Shown: positions 27,322-36,360 of the stretch, piece after piece
Layout: each line of letters opens with the position of its first letter
Numbering within the stretch: the stretch's first letter is position 1
Assembly (NCBI RefSeq): GCF_000007345.1
Contig: NC_003552.1
Coordinates: forward strand, 2,232,001 to 2,296,000
Reading direction: 5' to 3'
Source: Methanosarcina acetivorans C2A
GTDB taxonomy: Archaea > Halobacteriota > Methanosarcinia > Methanosarcinales > Methanosarcinaceae
DNA: 64,000 nucleotides
Notes under the pieces: model-generated
What the model was told of the DNA's origin: nothing
The model's input: only the letters and a program-made list of their open reading frames with translations
Databases searched by the model: none
Program-made: the position numbers and the translations under genes

Positions 27322-30081
27322 TCAACCACCACTGGAACTACTATGGCTACTTACACCACTTGAACTGCTAGGTGTAAGTACATTTATTGCAGCAGTTTTT
27401 GAGTCAGTTCCATTTTTGTTGCTTACAGTTAGGTTGACAGTATAGGTTCCAGGATTTGCATATATATAAACCGGATTTATATTACTGGAATCGAGCTGTC
27501 CGTCGCCATTGAAGTCCCAGATCCTTGAAGTTGCTTTCTGGGACATGTCATTAAACTTTACTGTTAGGGGAGCATAACCCTCGGTAACGTTGCTACTGAA
27601 GTTTGCAACAGGGAATATTGGTTGTGCTTGGAGAGAACCTATAAACTGCCCGAAGGAATTAGGATTACGTCCTACATTCATAGTTGCTGTAACCTTGTTT
27701 GTTGATGTGTCAATTACAGAAACAGTATCTCTGAGCTGATTAGCCACATATACCTTTGATCCATCCGGTGTGACTGCAACTCCAAAAGGACTATTTCCTA
27801 CAGGAATTGTGGCTGTAACCTTGTTGGTAGCCGTGTCAATTACAGAGACAAAACCATCGACTGTGCCAGCCGCATATGCTTTCTTTGTTCCTGCAACATA
27901 TACCTTTGTTCCTGTCGGATTGACTACAATTCCATAAGGAGAGTTTTCTAGATCCACCGTAGCTGTAACAGTATTTGTAGCTGTATCAATTATAGAGACA
28001 GTACTGTCACCGCGGTTCCCCACATATACTTTTTTCCCATCCGGACTTATTGCAACTCCACAAGGATCGTCTCCTACAGGAATTGTGGCTATAACAGTGT
28101 TTGTTGCCGTGTCAATTACAGAGACAGTTTTGTCACGGAGATTAGTCACATACACCTTTTTCCCATCCAGTGTAACAGCAACTCCAAAAGGAACTTCGCC
28201 TACAAGTACTGTGGCTTCAACCTCGTTGGTATCTGTGTCTATAATGAGGGTAGTGTTGTTGCTGGGATTTCCCACCTCATGATGTGGCACATATACCCTT
28301 TTCCCATCAGGGGAAACTGCAACTCCACGAGGAGAGTTTCCTAGAGGAATTGTGGCTGTAACTTTGTTTTTTGTTGCATCAATTACAGATATAGTACGGC
28401 CAAAAAAGTTAGTCACATATACCTTTTTTCCATCCAGTGTAACAGCAACTCCCATAGGATAGTTTCCTACAGGAATCATGGCTGTAACCTTGTTAGTAGT
28501 CGTGTCAATTACTGAGACATTGTTGTCGCCGGAGTTCGTAATATATGCATATGGACCTACACCGACTAGCTGCATTACTGTTATTGTAGTTAACTTTGAA
28601 TCTGTACCATTTTCATTGATTGCTGTCAGATTAACTGAATAGATTCCTGAATCTGCATATTCATGAACTGGACTTCTTTGTGTAGAATTACTTCCATCCC
28701 CAAAATCCCAGTTCCATCCAGTTGCATTTTGTGAAAGGTCAGTAAATTGAATTGAGAGAGGAGGATAACCATGGGTAACATTGCTACTGAAGTTTGCAAC
28801 TGGAAATGGATTAGTAACGACTATGTAATTTGGCTTCATTACTTTATTATTACCTGCGTCATTTCCCGCAGTCAGACTGATTGTATAGTTTCCTGGCTTA
28901 GTAAATGTGTGCGTTGCATTCATGACATGTTTTGAGTCAATCCCGTGCCCAAAATCCCAAATCCAGGAAGTAGGTACTCCGCCAGTGCTGGCATCGGTGA
29001 ATAACACAACTAGAGGTGCAGCTCCATAAGTTGTGTTTGCAGTAAATTCAGCTACAGGTGGCAAGGTGTTTGTGACAGAAAGATCACAGATATAGATGCC
29101 AGTATCATTAACCCCACCATAACTACTGTCTATTCCCCATACAATAGTATCATTGTAGATATCAGGTGTTGTGTGAGTTCCCCTTGGATAAATATAGACT
29201 GGAGTGCTTTTTGCTGAAGGAATATCATAAACGTATACACCGGCATAACCAAACTGGTCATCGCCAGATTTTGAATATACGATTTCATCCCCGCTTATGT
29301 CAATATGAGTGCCCGTGTCATCTCCAGCATCAATAGTATCAGATCCATATAAAGTATTACCTGTATTATCACTGGTAACATCTATAGCCTTTTTAGCGAC
29401 AAGGTCATACATTTGTATAAATCCAGATCTTGTATAGAAGTTTGACCATATCACTTTATTACCATACATATGCGGATTAAATACCTGACTGGAATGATGT
29501 ACGTTTATGGTCTCCTTAGTATTAACATCATAAACAGCAATGTTTCGCCCGTCATCATCGTCGTAACCATATGTTATCTTGGTCTCGTATATTTCTGGAT
29601 TCTCTCCTTGAGCTATCCAGACTTGTGTTGAGGTAGATATATCACGCATATATACGTTGTAACTATAACTTGACCTATTGTAATTTGCACTCCACACAAT
29701 TCTATTGCCGTAAATAGCGGGAAAACTGTAGTTTCCTACATCCTGTGTGATATACGAACGAGCACCCGAAGGTATGTCATAAACTGTAAGTCTTGGCACT
29801 CCACTGCTTTTATCATGCCACACTAATTTGTTGCCGTAGATAGCCGGATGAGATGCTGCAGAAGAGCTAACTGTAGTGCCTGTTTTCGAGGTTAAATCAT
29901 AGAGATGAATAACACCCCCACTTGTCCATACTATCTTGTTACCATAAATAGCAGGATCAGATCCACTACCAATTCTCGTCACCTGTGCCGCTGAAGCCAC
30001 GGATGAAATTAAAATAGAAAACACAAAAAATAAGACAGTTAAAACCAAAGCTATCGAGTATAATTCTTTGTTAATTTTCAC
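27322..30081 (-). CDS. secreted surface protein: beta-propellers and PKD domains, C-terminally truncated
   Basis: A 919-residue exported protein. A signal peptide occupies residues about 1-32. Residues about 33-340 form a TolB-like propeller with repeated AIYGNKIVW motifs. PKD domains follow at about 345-425 and 428-505 (WIWDFGHG, WNWDFGDGS). YVTN/NCVNC-type propeller blades occupy about 512-815 (VYVTNLRDKTVSVIDTATN repeated), then a third PKD and a Ser/Gly tail. Such proteins coat the Methanosarcina cell and mediate adhesion. The frame ends GG-stop, and the DNA beyond encodes a decayed anchor domain, so the product is probably secreted without anchoring. Confidence 0.88.
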   Translation of the reverse strand: MKINKELYSIALVLTVLFFVFSILISSVASAAQVTRIGSGSDPAIYGNKIVWTSGGVIHLYDLTSKTGTTVSSSAASHPAIYGNKLVWHDKSSGVPRLTVYDIPSGARSYITQDVGNYSFPAIYGNRIVWSANYNRSSYSYNVYMRDISTSTQVWIAQGENPEIYETKITYGYDDDDGRNIAVYDVNTKETINVHHSSQVFNPHMYGNKVIWSNFYTRSGFIQMYDLVAKKAIDVTSDNTGNTLYGSDTIDAGDDTGTHIDISGDEIVYSKSGDDQFGYAGVYVYDIPSAKSTPVYIYPRGTHTTPDIYNDTIVWGIDSSYGGVNDTGIYICDLSVTNTLPPVAEFTANTTYGAAPLVVLFTDASTGGVPTSWIWDFGHGIDSKHVMNATHTFTKPGNYTISLTAGNDAGNNKVMKPNYIVVTNPFPVANFSSNVTHGYPPLSIQFTDLSQNATGWNWDFGDGSNSTQRSPVHEYADSGIYSVNLTAINENGTDSKLTTITVMQLVGVGPYAYITNSGDNNVSVIDTTTNKVTAMIPVGNYPMGVAVTLDGKKVYVTNFFGRTISVIDATKNKVTATIPLGNSPRGVAVSPDGKRVYVPHHEVGNPSNNTTLIIDTDTNEVEATVLVGEVPFGVAVTLDGKKVYVTNLRDKTVSVIDTATNTVIATIPVGDDPCGVAISPDGKKVYVGNRGDSTVSIIDTATNTVTATVDLENSPYGIVVNPTGTKVYVAGTKKAYAAGTVDGFVSVIDTATNKVTATIPVGNSPFGVAVTPDGSKVYVANQLRDTVSVIDTSTNKVTATMNVGRNPNSFGQFIGSLQAQPIFPVANFSSNVTEGYAPLTVKFNDMSQKATSRIWDFNGDGQLDSSNINPVYIYANPGTYTVNLTVSNKNGTDSKTAAINVLTPSSSSGVSSHSSSSGG

Positions 30082-30464
30082 CAGCTTCTTCCCCTTATAT
30101 TCATCTAAAAAACGTTAATTCCCAGGTCATAAATTGAATGTTTAATTATTTAATTTTAAATTCCAAATATATAAAAATAAAAGAAATTAAGATCGTGTAT
30201 AAAAAAGCGATATTCTGGTAAATCAAGGCTGAATTAAAACATCAAAATGCTCAGGCATAAAAACTTACAAGATGTCTTAAGAATTCATACTGCCATGGAA
30301 CTACCATGTAGAAAGTTCCGAAAACGCTGAAACTCCCTTCTGCGTGAAAGAGTAAAGATTACAAGGCTATAAAGAAAAAACTCGAGAAAAGTCAGCTTAG
30401 ATGAGGAGAATTCAGAGTTCTATATAGGGGAGTATATTTTATTAAGAAGTAAGCAAGCCAGCAT
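30082..30464. other. intergenic region upstream of surface-protein gene
   Basis: No gene is seen. AT-rich DNA near 30120-30180 probably holds the surface-protein promoter on the minus strand. A TATA-like box (gtatatttta, about 30432-30441) lies some 25-33 bp before the tRNA-Leu fragment, the right distance for a tRNA promoter. Confidence 0.45.
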
Positions 30465-30494
30465 GCGAGAGTTGCCGAGCCTGGTTAAAGGCGC
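30465..30494 (+). pseudogene. tRNA-Leu 5' half (truncated)
   Basis: GCGAGAGTTGCCGAGCCTGG followed by TTAAAGGCGC is a near-perfect acceptor-5' strand, U8 region and D-arm of an archaeal tRNA-Leu. The anticodon arm, variable arm and acceptor-3' strand are absent: at ggcgcc the sequence passes into the duplicated CruF gene end. A TATA-like box lies upstream at a proper distance, so this is a real tRNA gene that was cut, not chance similarity. Confidence 0.7.
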
Positions 30495-30677
30495 CATCCT
30501 GAACCCACCCTTTTTGCTGGTGGTAAGCATAGTTATGAGCATAACAGCACTTGGGCTTCATCGAGATGCTCTAAATTACTGGTATCGGTCTAATAGAGAA
30601 AGCAAAACAGAGAAAGCAAGTAATTAGACCACTGACTAACCCCTATCTTCAATCCGTTTACGCCCGTCTTTTAAGGG
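30487..30677. repeat. roughly 183-bp direct repeat, copy 2
   Basis: This second copy of 26917-27099 starts inside the tRNA-Leu fragment at ggcgccatcctg and ends at cgcccgtcttttaag. The CruF reading frame here is only a 3' scrap. Confidence 0.88.
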
Positions 30678-30681
30678 CCGA

Positions 30682-30915
30682 CCCAACGATGGAGCATTAC
30701 AAACGAATATATCTAATTTGGGGGGTGAAAATAATGTCCAGATTTTCATTCTCGATTGGGATGGAAAACTCTTGACAACAATGCTTCCTCCTGAAAGTAC
30801 CAACGTAAAAACAAAGTTTGCTCAGTATCATGTTTTTGAGGATAAAGAGGCAAGGCTTGAGATAGCAAAGAAATTATTTCGGATTAGAAGAAAAGGAAGT
30901 AAAAGAAATATTTAA
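30682..30915 (+). pseudogene. cas1 remnant
   Basis: The frame reads ENNVQIFILDWDGKLL, then KFAQYHVFEDKEARLEIAKK, which matches the junction of the N-terminal beta domain and the start of the catalytic domain in Cas1 integrases. Only about 75 codons remain, the Cas1 active-site Glu/His/Asp region is missing, and the end (FRIRRKGSKRNI) is unrelated. No CRISPR array, cas2 or other cas gene is in the window. A casposon Cas1 is possible instead. Confidence 0.6.
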
Positions 30916-31099
30916 AAACAAAACATTTTTTATAATTTGTTTTGAAATAAATATGAATCATGAATTCTAAAACAATACTAAAACTAAAAAGACTATTTTT
31001 CCATAGTGAAAGAGTTCATTAAAAACCAAAAAATCAATTATGGTATAAGCTATTTTTAAGGAGTCATTACAAGAAACTTAAATGCCCATTTTAGAATAG

Positions 31100-34000
31100 T
31101 CATCCTTGTTCATTAATATCCAAGCCACTCTCGAATAAAATGGTCTTTGACTCTTCCTCTTTTTCAATTTTTTCGAGGATCTCAAATGCTGTATTGACTG
31201 AAAATTCGTGTTCCGATTTCAACAATTCTTCCAACTGCTTTTTGTTCTTTACAGTACAGATCTCTTTGAGAATAGCTGCAGTTTTCCTTTGCACATCTCC
31301 AGCTTCATCTTTCAGTGAATTGATTAGTAGTTGCATTGCGGTTTCAGATTCAATATTACCAAGCACTTCTACCACACTCAGCCGCACATGCTTATCTTTA
31401 TCTGTCATTACATTGCCTAGTAGTTTCACTATAATTTCAGACCCAACACCTTCATTTTCGTTTTCCATTACATTTGTGAATAGCTGTACCATCGTTTCAG
31501 ACTGACCTACTCTGGATTGAGGATAAGAACTTAACAACATAAACGTCTTTAATAGACTTTCTCTCATAGATTCCGGTTCGTTCTCGTCTATCATTACATT
31601 AATTAGCAGCTGCATAGCATGTTTAGATTCGAAGTTGCAAAGTGAATATGCAGCACTCAACCGTACATCTTCATTTTCATCTTTAAGCAAATTGATTAAA
31701 GGAGTGATCGAGAGTTCCGACTCAATAACTCCAAGTACCGCTGCAGTACCTTTTCGAACATTTTTGCTCTCATTATTAAGCGCATTGATTAGCTGTCGCA
31801 CGGCAGTTTCAGATTTAAAACTCTCAAGTGCTCTTATTGCTTCACTTCTCACATGTTCATCTTCATCATTTAATTTATCAATTAACGGTTGCACTGCGGT
31901 TTCAGACTTAATATCCCCAAGTGCAACGACAGCACTCCACCGCACATTTTCGTTTTCGTCTTTAAGCAAATCGATTAGGGGCTGCACAGCAGCTTCAGAC
32001 TTTATTTTTCCAAGTGCAATTGCAGCACTCACTCGTATATCTCCATCTATATCTTCATCTATATACTCCTCTTCATCTGCATATTCATCTTCATTTACAT
32101 CTTCGTCTTTTAGTAAATCGATTAGAGGCTGCACAGCAGCTTCAGACTTTATTTCCCCAAGTGCCCCCACTACATCACTTCTCACAAATTCACTTTTATC
32201 GTTTAATGCATCGATTAACGGCTTAACTGCAGTTTTAGACTTTATTTCCCCAAGCGCATGTGCAGCTACACCTCTGACAGATTCTGATTTATCTTTTAAT
32301 GCACCGATTAGAGATTGAACTGCGGCTTCAGATTTTGTATGACTTAGTGCAAGGGCAGCATTCATTCTTACCTCTTCGTCTTGATCTTTAAGTGCATTAA
32401 TTAACGGTTGTACTGCTATTGCTATTTCATATTGAATTTGTAAAAATACTCCTGTTACACCTCTTCGTACGTTTATATCTTCATTTTTAAGTGCATTGAC
32501 TAGCAATTGCACTACAGTATCATACTCATTTCTAAACTCTGCAGAATAAGGAAAGGAATCCCTGCTTTTAATTATAGAAGAGCATATACTTCCAAGTGCT
32601 TGTCTAGCATTATGTTGTAAATCTAAATCTTCATCTTTCAACGCTTCAATCAATAACATAACTGCGGTTTCAGATTCTAAATAACCTAACATAAGTGAAG
32701 AAATATTCCGTAATTCTTTGTCTTTGAGTGCATTAACCAATGCCTTCACTGCTTTCTCCGATTCAATATCTTTGAGTGCTTTTACTGCATCCCATCTGAC
32801 AGACAGATCTTCGTTTTCATTATTCAATATATCAATTAGTGATTTCTCTGCTATTTCATCGTTGATTACTATAAGTGAATGCGCAGCTGCTGACCGCACA
32901 TGTTCATTTTCATCTCTCAATGCGTCGATTAATGATTGCACCGCTCCTTCCGATTCAATATAGCCAAGTGCTTCCGCTGCTTCCTTTCGCACATCTTCAT
33001 TTTCATCTTCTAATGCATCAATTAGCGGCTTCACTGCTTTTTTCGATCCGGTACTTCCGAGTGCGTTTGCTGCATTCGACCTCACATCTTCATTTTCATC
33101 TTTCAATGCATCGAGGAGTAACTGAACTGCTGCCTCCGACCTAATGTTTCCAAGTGCTTCTGCTGCGTTCCACCTGATGTCTTTGTCTTCATCTCTAAGA
33201 GCTTTGGCAATTGTACCAATTCCGATGATTCCAATCCTTTCCAAGCTCTCAATCACGTTTATTTTTTCCAGTTTATACTTCGAATCCATTTTATCGGCAA
33301 GTAAAGAGCAGATCTTCTCTTTTATTTCATCACTTGCTTTATTTGAACACTTTGAAGCCAAGAACAGATTGCCTTTTAAAATAATTGAATCGATGAATTT
33401 GTCAGCCGAATCCAACATTTCAGAGGTAAATATCACGACTTCTTCCCATTTCGGCTGACTGAAAGCTTCTGAAATATCAAATCCATTCTCAAAATATTCT
33501 TTTAATTTTATGGCTGCAAAATATTCCTGAAAAGACTGATGGAATCCATATTCTACTTCGGTGTCTTTTCTATTTAAAAGCCCGAGTTTGAAGCAATCTT
33601 CTAGAATATGCTGAGAGGTTGTTTCTTTAAATCTGGGATCGTTAGCATTCTTTGCGACAAAATTCAACGCTTCATCGTACTCACATGAAACCTTATTCCA
33701 GCACTGAAGCCTAAAATACAAATCCGTGAGAGCATTTCTTATCTGTATCTGGTCGGAACAAAGGCTTTTTCCTTTTGTTTTTACATGAGCAAAAAGACCA
33801 GATATAAAGGCTTTATACATTTCAGGACGGCTTGAAGGGAGCAAATCTTCAGTATTGCTCTTTCTTTCCATTGCAACTCTGATTGCAAGAGAGAGTAGCA
33901 TTGGATTTGTGAATAGAGATTTTAATTGCTTATCACCTAGGATTTTATCATTTAGAATGCCCCTAGTTTCCATATCTGGAACGCATTTATAAATGAATGT

Positions 34001-35143
34001 CAGGATTTTTCCGTATGTGAGTTTCTCCAGTTCCGAAACTTTGAAATCACTTCTAATACTCTCAAAAAAGTCAGGTCTCGATGAAATGATGAATTTGCAG
34101 TTGCTGTATTCGGATACAAAATTGGAAATCTCTTCATAAGGAAAGAACCCATCAGTAGGCGAGAGTAGGTCAAAGCCATCAATGAACAGTATGGTTTCTC
34201 CTTTCAACAGTATTTCTAAAATGTCTTTTGAAATTCCTCTTCCCTGCGCTTTTATCCTCACATAATCGTAAAAAGAGCCTTTGATGTACGAGTTTAATTC
34301 CACGTAAAGAGGAATGCTTTCGTTTTTTCCCTCAAGGTAATTTGTTGCATAGATGAAATTCAACCATTTGAGGGTGGTTGTTTTACCAGCACCTGATTCC
34401 CCCGAGATAATGAGCCTTTCTTCTTTCTTGACAAGTTCGAGTACCTCATAATCTCGGGTTCTGTCGCTTTTTTCATCGTGAAACTTGAGGCTTATCGGCA
34501 AAATTTCTTTGGCTGAAAGCTCTGTATATACTTCACTAATCCCGAATTCACTGTCTTCAGCTATTATCTTATAGATGTATTTTGTTATTGATTCTTGGAA
34601 ATCTGTACCTAATTCCTTTCCAAAGTTTTGATCCATCTTATTGCCATTAATTACTTTGTCGTGTATTTCCACAACTCTTTGAGACATTTCTTGGAATCCT
34701 TGAGATAGATTATGGACTCCTTGATTTGTTTCACGAGATATTTGATAAGTCTGTTTCGCTAAATGAGTTTTAAGATTCTCCCTGAGTTCAGAGTCTTTTT
34801 CAATCTCATGATCTAAAATTTCGAAAAAAGTATTTAATATTGACTTTGCATATTCTCTGGAGAAATTCTCTTCACTAAACGATGCAAGAAAATCGTCATT
34901 TAAGCTCTTTAGTAAGTCACTACTGTTTGGATTTTCAAGGTATTCTTTGATTGCCGTTTTTACGTTTTTCTGACGCAGAAAGATATCAATTTGCGTTCCA
35001 CTTTGTCTATATTTCTTATTTAATTCTTTAATTGCATTTTTATATGCTTTCGAAGAATGATCAAAAAGTCTGCCTGGGATTTTCTTGGCTGAGTCATATA
35101 GTAGGTTAGTAAGAAGACCTAAAGCTAATTCTGAAATTACCAT
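31100..35143 (-). CDS. NACHT-NTPase with long HEAT-repeat array (candidate NLR-like defence protein)
   Basis: A 1347-residue STAND ATPase. Residues about 1-200 are helical with no recognised effector. A NACHT domain follows: Walker A GESGAGKT at 248-255, Walker B ILFIDGFD at 318-325, then SSRPDFF (sensor-like) and a helical lid to about 630. From about 640 to 1300 there are about 20 HEAT/PBS-lyase-like repeats of 31 residues (AVQPLIDALKDENEDVR pattern), with one acidic insertion (residues about 1005-1020). In bacteria, NACHT proteins with repeat sensors protect against phage; this organisation fits, but no phage test is implied for this family member. It has no operon partner. Its promoter carries several ACATG inverted repeats. 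Confidence 0.88.
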   Translation of the reverse strand: MVISELALGLLTNLLYDSAKKIPGRLFDHSSKAYKNAIKELNKKYRQSGTQIDIFLRQKNVKTAIKEYLENPNSSDLLKSLNDDFLASFSEENFSREYAKSILNTFFEILDHEIEKDSELRENLKTHLAKQTYQISRETNQGVHNLSQGFQEMSQRVVEIHDKVINGNKMDQNFGKELGTDFQESITKYIYKIIAEDSEFGISEVYTELSAKEILPISLKFHDEKSDRTRDYEVLELVKKEERLIISGESGAGKTTTLKWLNFIYATNYLEGKNESIPLYVELNSYIKGSFYDYVRIKAQGRGISKDILEILLKGETILFIDGFDLLSPTDGFFPYEEISNFVSEYSNCKFIISSRPDFFESIRSDFKVSELEKLTYGKILTFIYKCVPDMETRGILNDKILGDKQLKSLFTNPMLLSLAIRVAMERKSNTEDLLPSSRPEMYKAFISGLFAHVKTKGKSLCSDQIQIRNALTDLYFRLQCWNKVSCEYDEALNFVAKNANDPRFKETTSQHILEDCFKLGLLNRKDTEVEYGFHQSFQEYFAAIKLKEYFENGFDISEAFSQPKWEEVVIFTSEMLDSADKFIDSIILKGNLFLASKCSNKASDEIKEKICSLLADKMDSKYKLEKINVIESLERIGIIGIGTIAKALRDEDKDIRWNAAEALGNIRSEAAVQLLLDALKDENEDVRSNAANALGSTGSKKAVKPLIDALEDENEDVRKEAAEALGYIESEGAVQSLIDALRDENEHVRSAAAHSLIVINDEIAEKSLIDILNNENEDLSVRWDAVKALKDIESEKAVKALVNALKDKELRNISSLMLGYLESETAVMLLIEALKDEDLDLQHNARQALGSICSSIIKSRDSFPYSAEFRNEYDTVVQLLVNALKNEDINVRRGVTGVFLQIQYEIAIAVQPLINALKDQDEEVRMNAALALSHTKSEAAVQSLIGALKDKSESVRGVAAHALGEIKSKTAVKPLIDALNDKSEFVRSDVVGALGEIKSEAAVQPLIDLLKDEDVNEDEYADEEEYIDEDIDGDIRVSAAIALGKIKSEAAVQPLIDLLKDENENVRWSAVVALGDIKSETAVQPLIDKLNDEDEHVRSEAIRALESFKSETAVRQLINALNNESKNVRKGTAAVLGVIESELSITPLINLLKDENEDVRLSAAYSLCNFESKHAMQLLINVMIDENEPESMRESLLKTFMLLSSYPQSRVGQSETMVQLFTNVMENENEGVGSEIIVKLLGNVMTDKDKHVRLSVVEVLGNIESETAMQLLINSLKDEAGDVQRKTAAILKEICTVKNKKQLEELLKSEHEFSVNTAFEILEKIEKEEESKTILFESGLDINEQG

Positions 35144-35161
35144 TCATATCCCCATGGCAAT

Positions 35162-35242
35162 AAACATGTTTTTGCTGTTTTAAACCATCTAACTTTCGAA
35201 ACCATGTAAATTAATATTTCGATTTTACATGGACTCCCATGT
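35162..35242 (-). promoter_or_regulatory. palindrome-rich promoter of the NACHT-HEAT gene
   Basis: Within 100 bp upstream of the start lie AAACATGTTT (35162-35171, perfect palindrome), CCATGTAAA (35202-35210) facing TTTACATGG (35224-35232), and ACATGG (35227-35232) facing CCATGT (35237-35242). The spacer between the second pair is AT-rich and TATA-like. This looks like operator sites for a dimeric repressor with an ACATGG half-site. Confidence 0.6.
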
Positions 35243-35342
35243 TTGACTTTTATTGCTCATGAACATAGAGTGAAAGATTAGACGAAAATCCGCTCTCTTC
35301 TATTTCAGGTCCTGAGGCTTGCAGAAAAGAAGATTTCCTTTC

Positions 35343-36239
35343 TCACTCTAAAATTCCCAGTTCCTTCCTAAGTTCTTCCGAATACTCCGGCACCGACCCC
35401 GGTTTTGATGCAACATAAGTCCCAAGCATGATGGCAACTGAAACGGCTTTTGAAACTCCGTACCCTGAAAGAAAGGTATATAGGAATCCAGCAGAAAAAG
35501 CATCTCCTGCTCCGACCGTATCCGCAACTTCTACGGGGGTGGTTTTAATTTCCTCGTAGACTCCATCCTGATAGACAGCTGCTCCCTCAGGTCCTTTTGT
35601 TATGCAGATCACGGATATTTTCGGGTACCTGTCCGTAAGCAGGCGGCAAAGAGTTCTACAGGCATACGTGGTGCCAAAAAGCATACCGGAAATTTTTGCT
35701 GCCTCTTCTTCATTCATTTTGAGGATCGTGCAGCGCTCAAGGGAAGATAAGATCCATTCCTTTCTGTAGAATCCGGCTCTCAAGTTTACATCGTAGAAAA
35801 AATGTTTTGCTTTTATTTCCGAAAGCAGCCTTTTAAGTGTCTTCCTGTTTTCTTCCGACCTCTGGGCTAGGGTCCCGAAGCAAAAAACGTCCCACTCTTC
35901 GGCTGCAAGAGCTTCAAATTCTCTTTCATCCGGGGTAATCGCGTCCCAGGCTACGCCTTCATTGATTGTGAAAATAGGGATTCCTTCGGCTTGAAGTTCT
36001 ACGGTTACGGTCCCTGTAGGTCTCTTTTCATCAAGCAGGATATACGAAGTGTCAACTCCCATCTCTTCAGCCCTGGAAAGGAGAGTTTTGCCAAGCTCAT
36101 CTTTTCCGACTGCGGTGAGTACAGCCGGTTTTGCTCCCAGTTTTGCGAGGTGGGCTGCAAGGTTAAGGGGGGCACCTCCGAGATGGACGGTGCCTTTGAT
36201 GATATCAAAAAGGGCTTCTCCGAAGGTGAGAGCTTTCAT
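35343..36239 (-). CDS. PfkB-family sugar kinase (fructokinase/ribokinase-like)
   Basis: A kinase of about 298 residues that transfers phosphate from ATP to a sugar or nucleoside. It begins ALTFGEALFDII, has the N-terminal GGAPLNLAAHLAKLGAK signature, and the C-terminal DTVGAGDAFSAGFLY signature, whose Asp is the catalytic base. The substrate cannot be fixed; fructose is likely from the FGEALFD start. The frame continues upstream to 36323 through four KVQNR repeats encoded by a 15-bp satellite. I prefer ATG 36239, the family start, though no good ribosome site precedes it. A decayed second copy lies near 45196. Confidence 0.87.
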   Translation of the reverse strand: MKALTFGEALFDIIKGTVHLGGAPLNLAAHLAKLGAKPAVLTAVGKDELGKTLLSRAEEMGVDTSYILLDEKRPTGTVTVELQAEGIPIFTINEGVAWDAITPDEREFEALAAEEWDVFCFGTLAQRSEENRKTLKRLLSEIKAKHFFYDVNLRAGFYRKEWILSSLERCTILKMNEEEAAKISGMLFGTTYACRTLCRLLTDRYPKISVICITKGPEGAAVYQDGVYEEIKTTPVEVADTVGAGDAFSAGFLYTFLSGYGVSKAVSVAIMLGTYVASKPGSVPEYSEELRKELGILE

Positions 36240-36270
36240 ATCATTAACTGGTTTTACAGCTTTATTTCTG

Positions 36271-36330
36271 TTTTGCACTTTTCTGTTTTGCACTTTTCTG
36301 TTTTGCACTTTTCTGTTTTGCACTTTTCTG
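36271..36330. repeat. 15-bp unit repeated four times
   Basis: ttttgcacttttctg occurs four times head to tail. It is immediately upstream of the PfkB gene and, being in frame, could add a (KVQNR)n extension to the kinase if an upstream start is used. Confidence 0.93.
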
Positions 36331-36360
36331 TTTTACATTTTCGGATGCGGGTTCTTTTGC

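Noticed and set aside
30682-30915. Functional casposon or CRISPR locus
   Set aside because: Only a Cas1 scrap is present; there is no polymerase, no terminal repeats, no cas2 and no array.
31140-33458. Ser-rich plus-strand frames opposite the HEAT repeats
   Set aside because: They mirror the regular HEAT-repeat codons of the real gene on the other strand and have no independent features.
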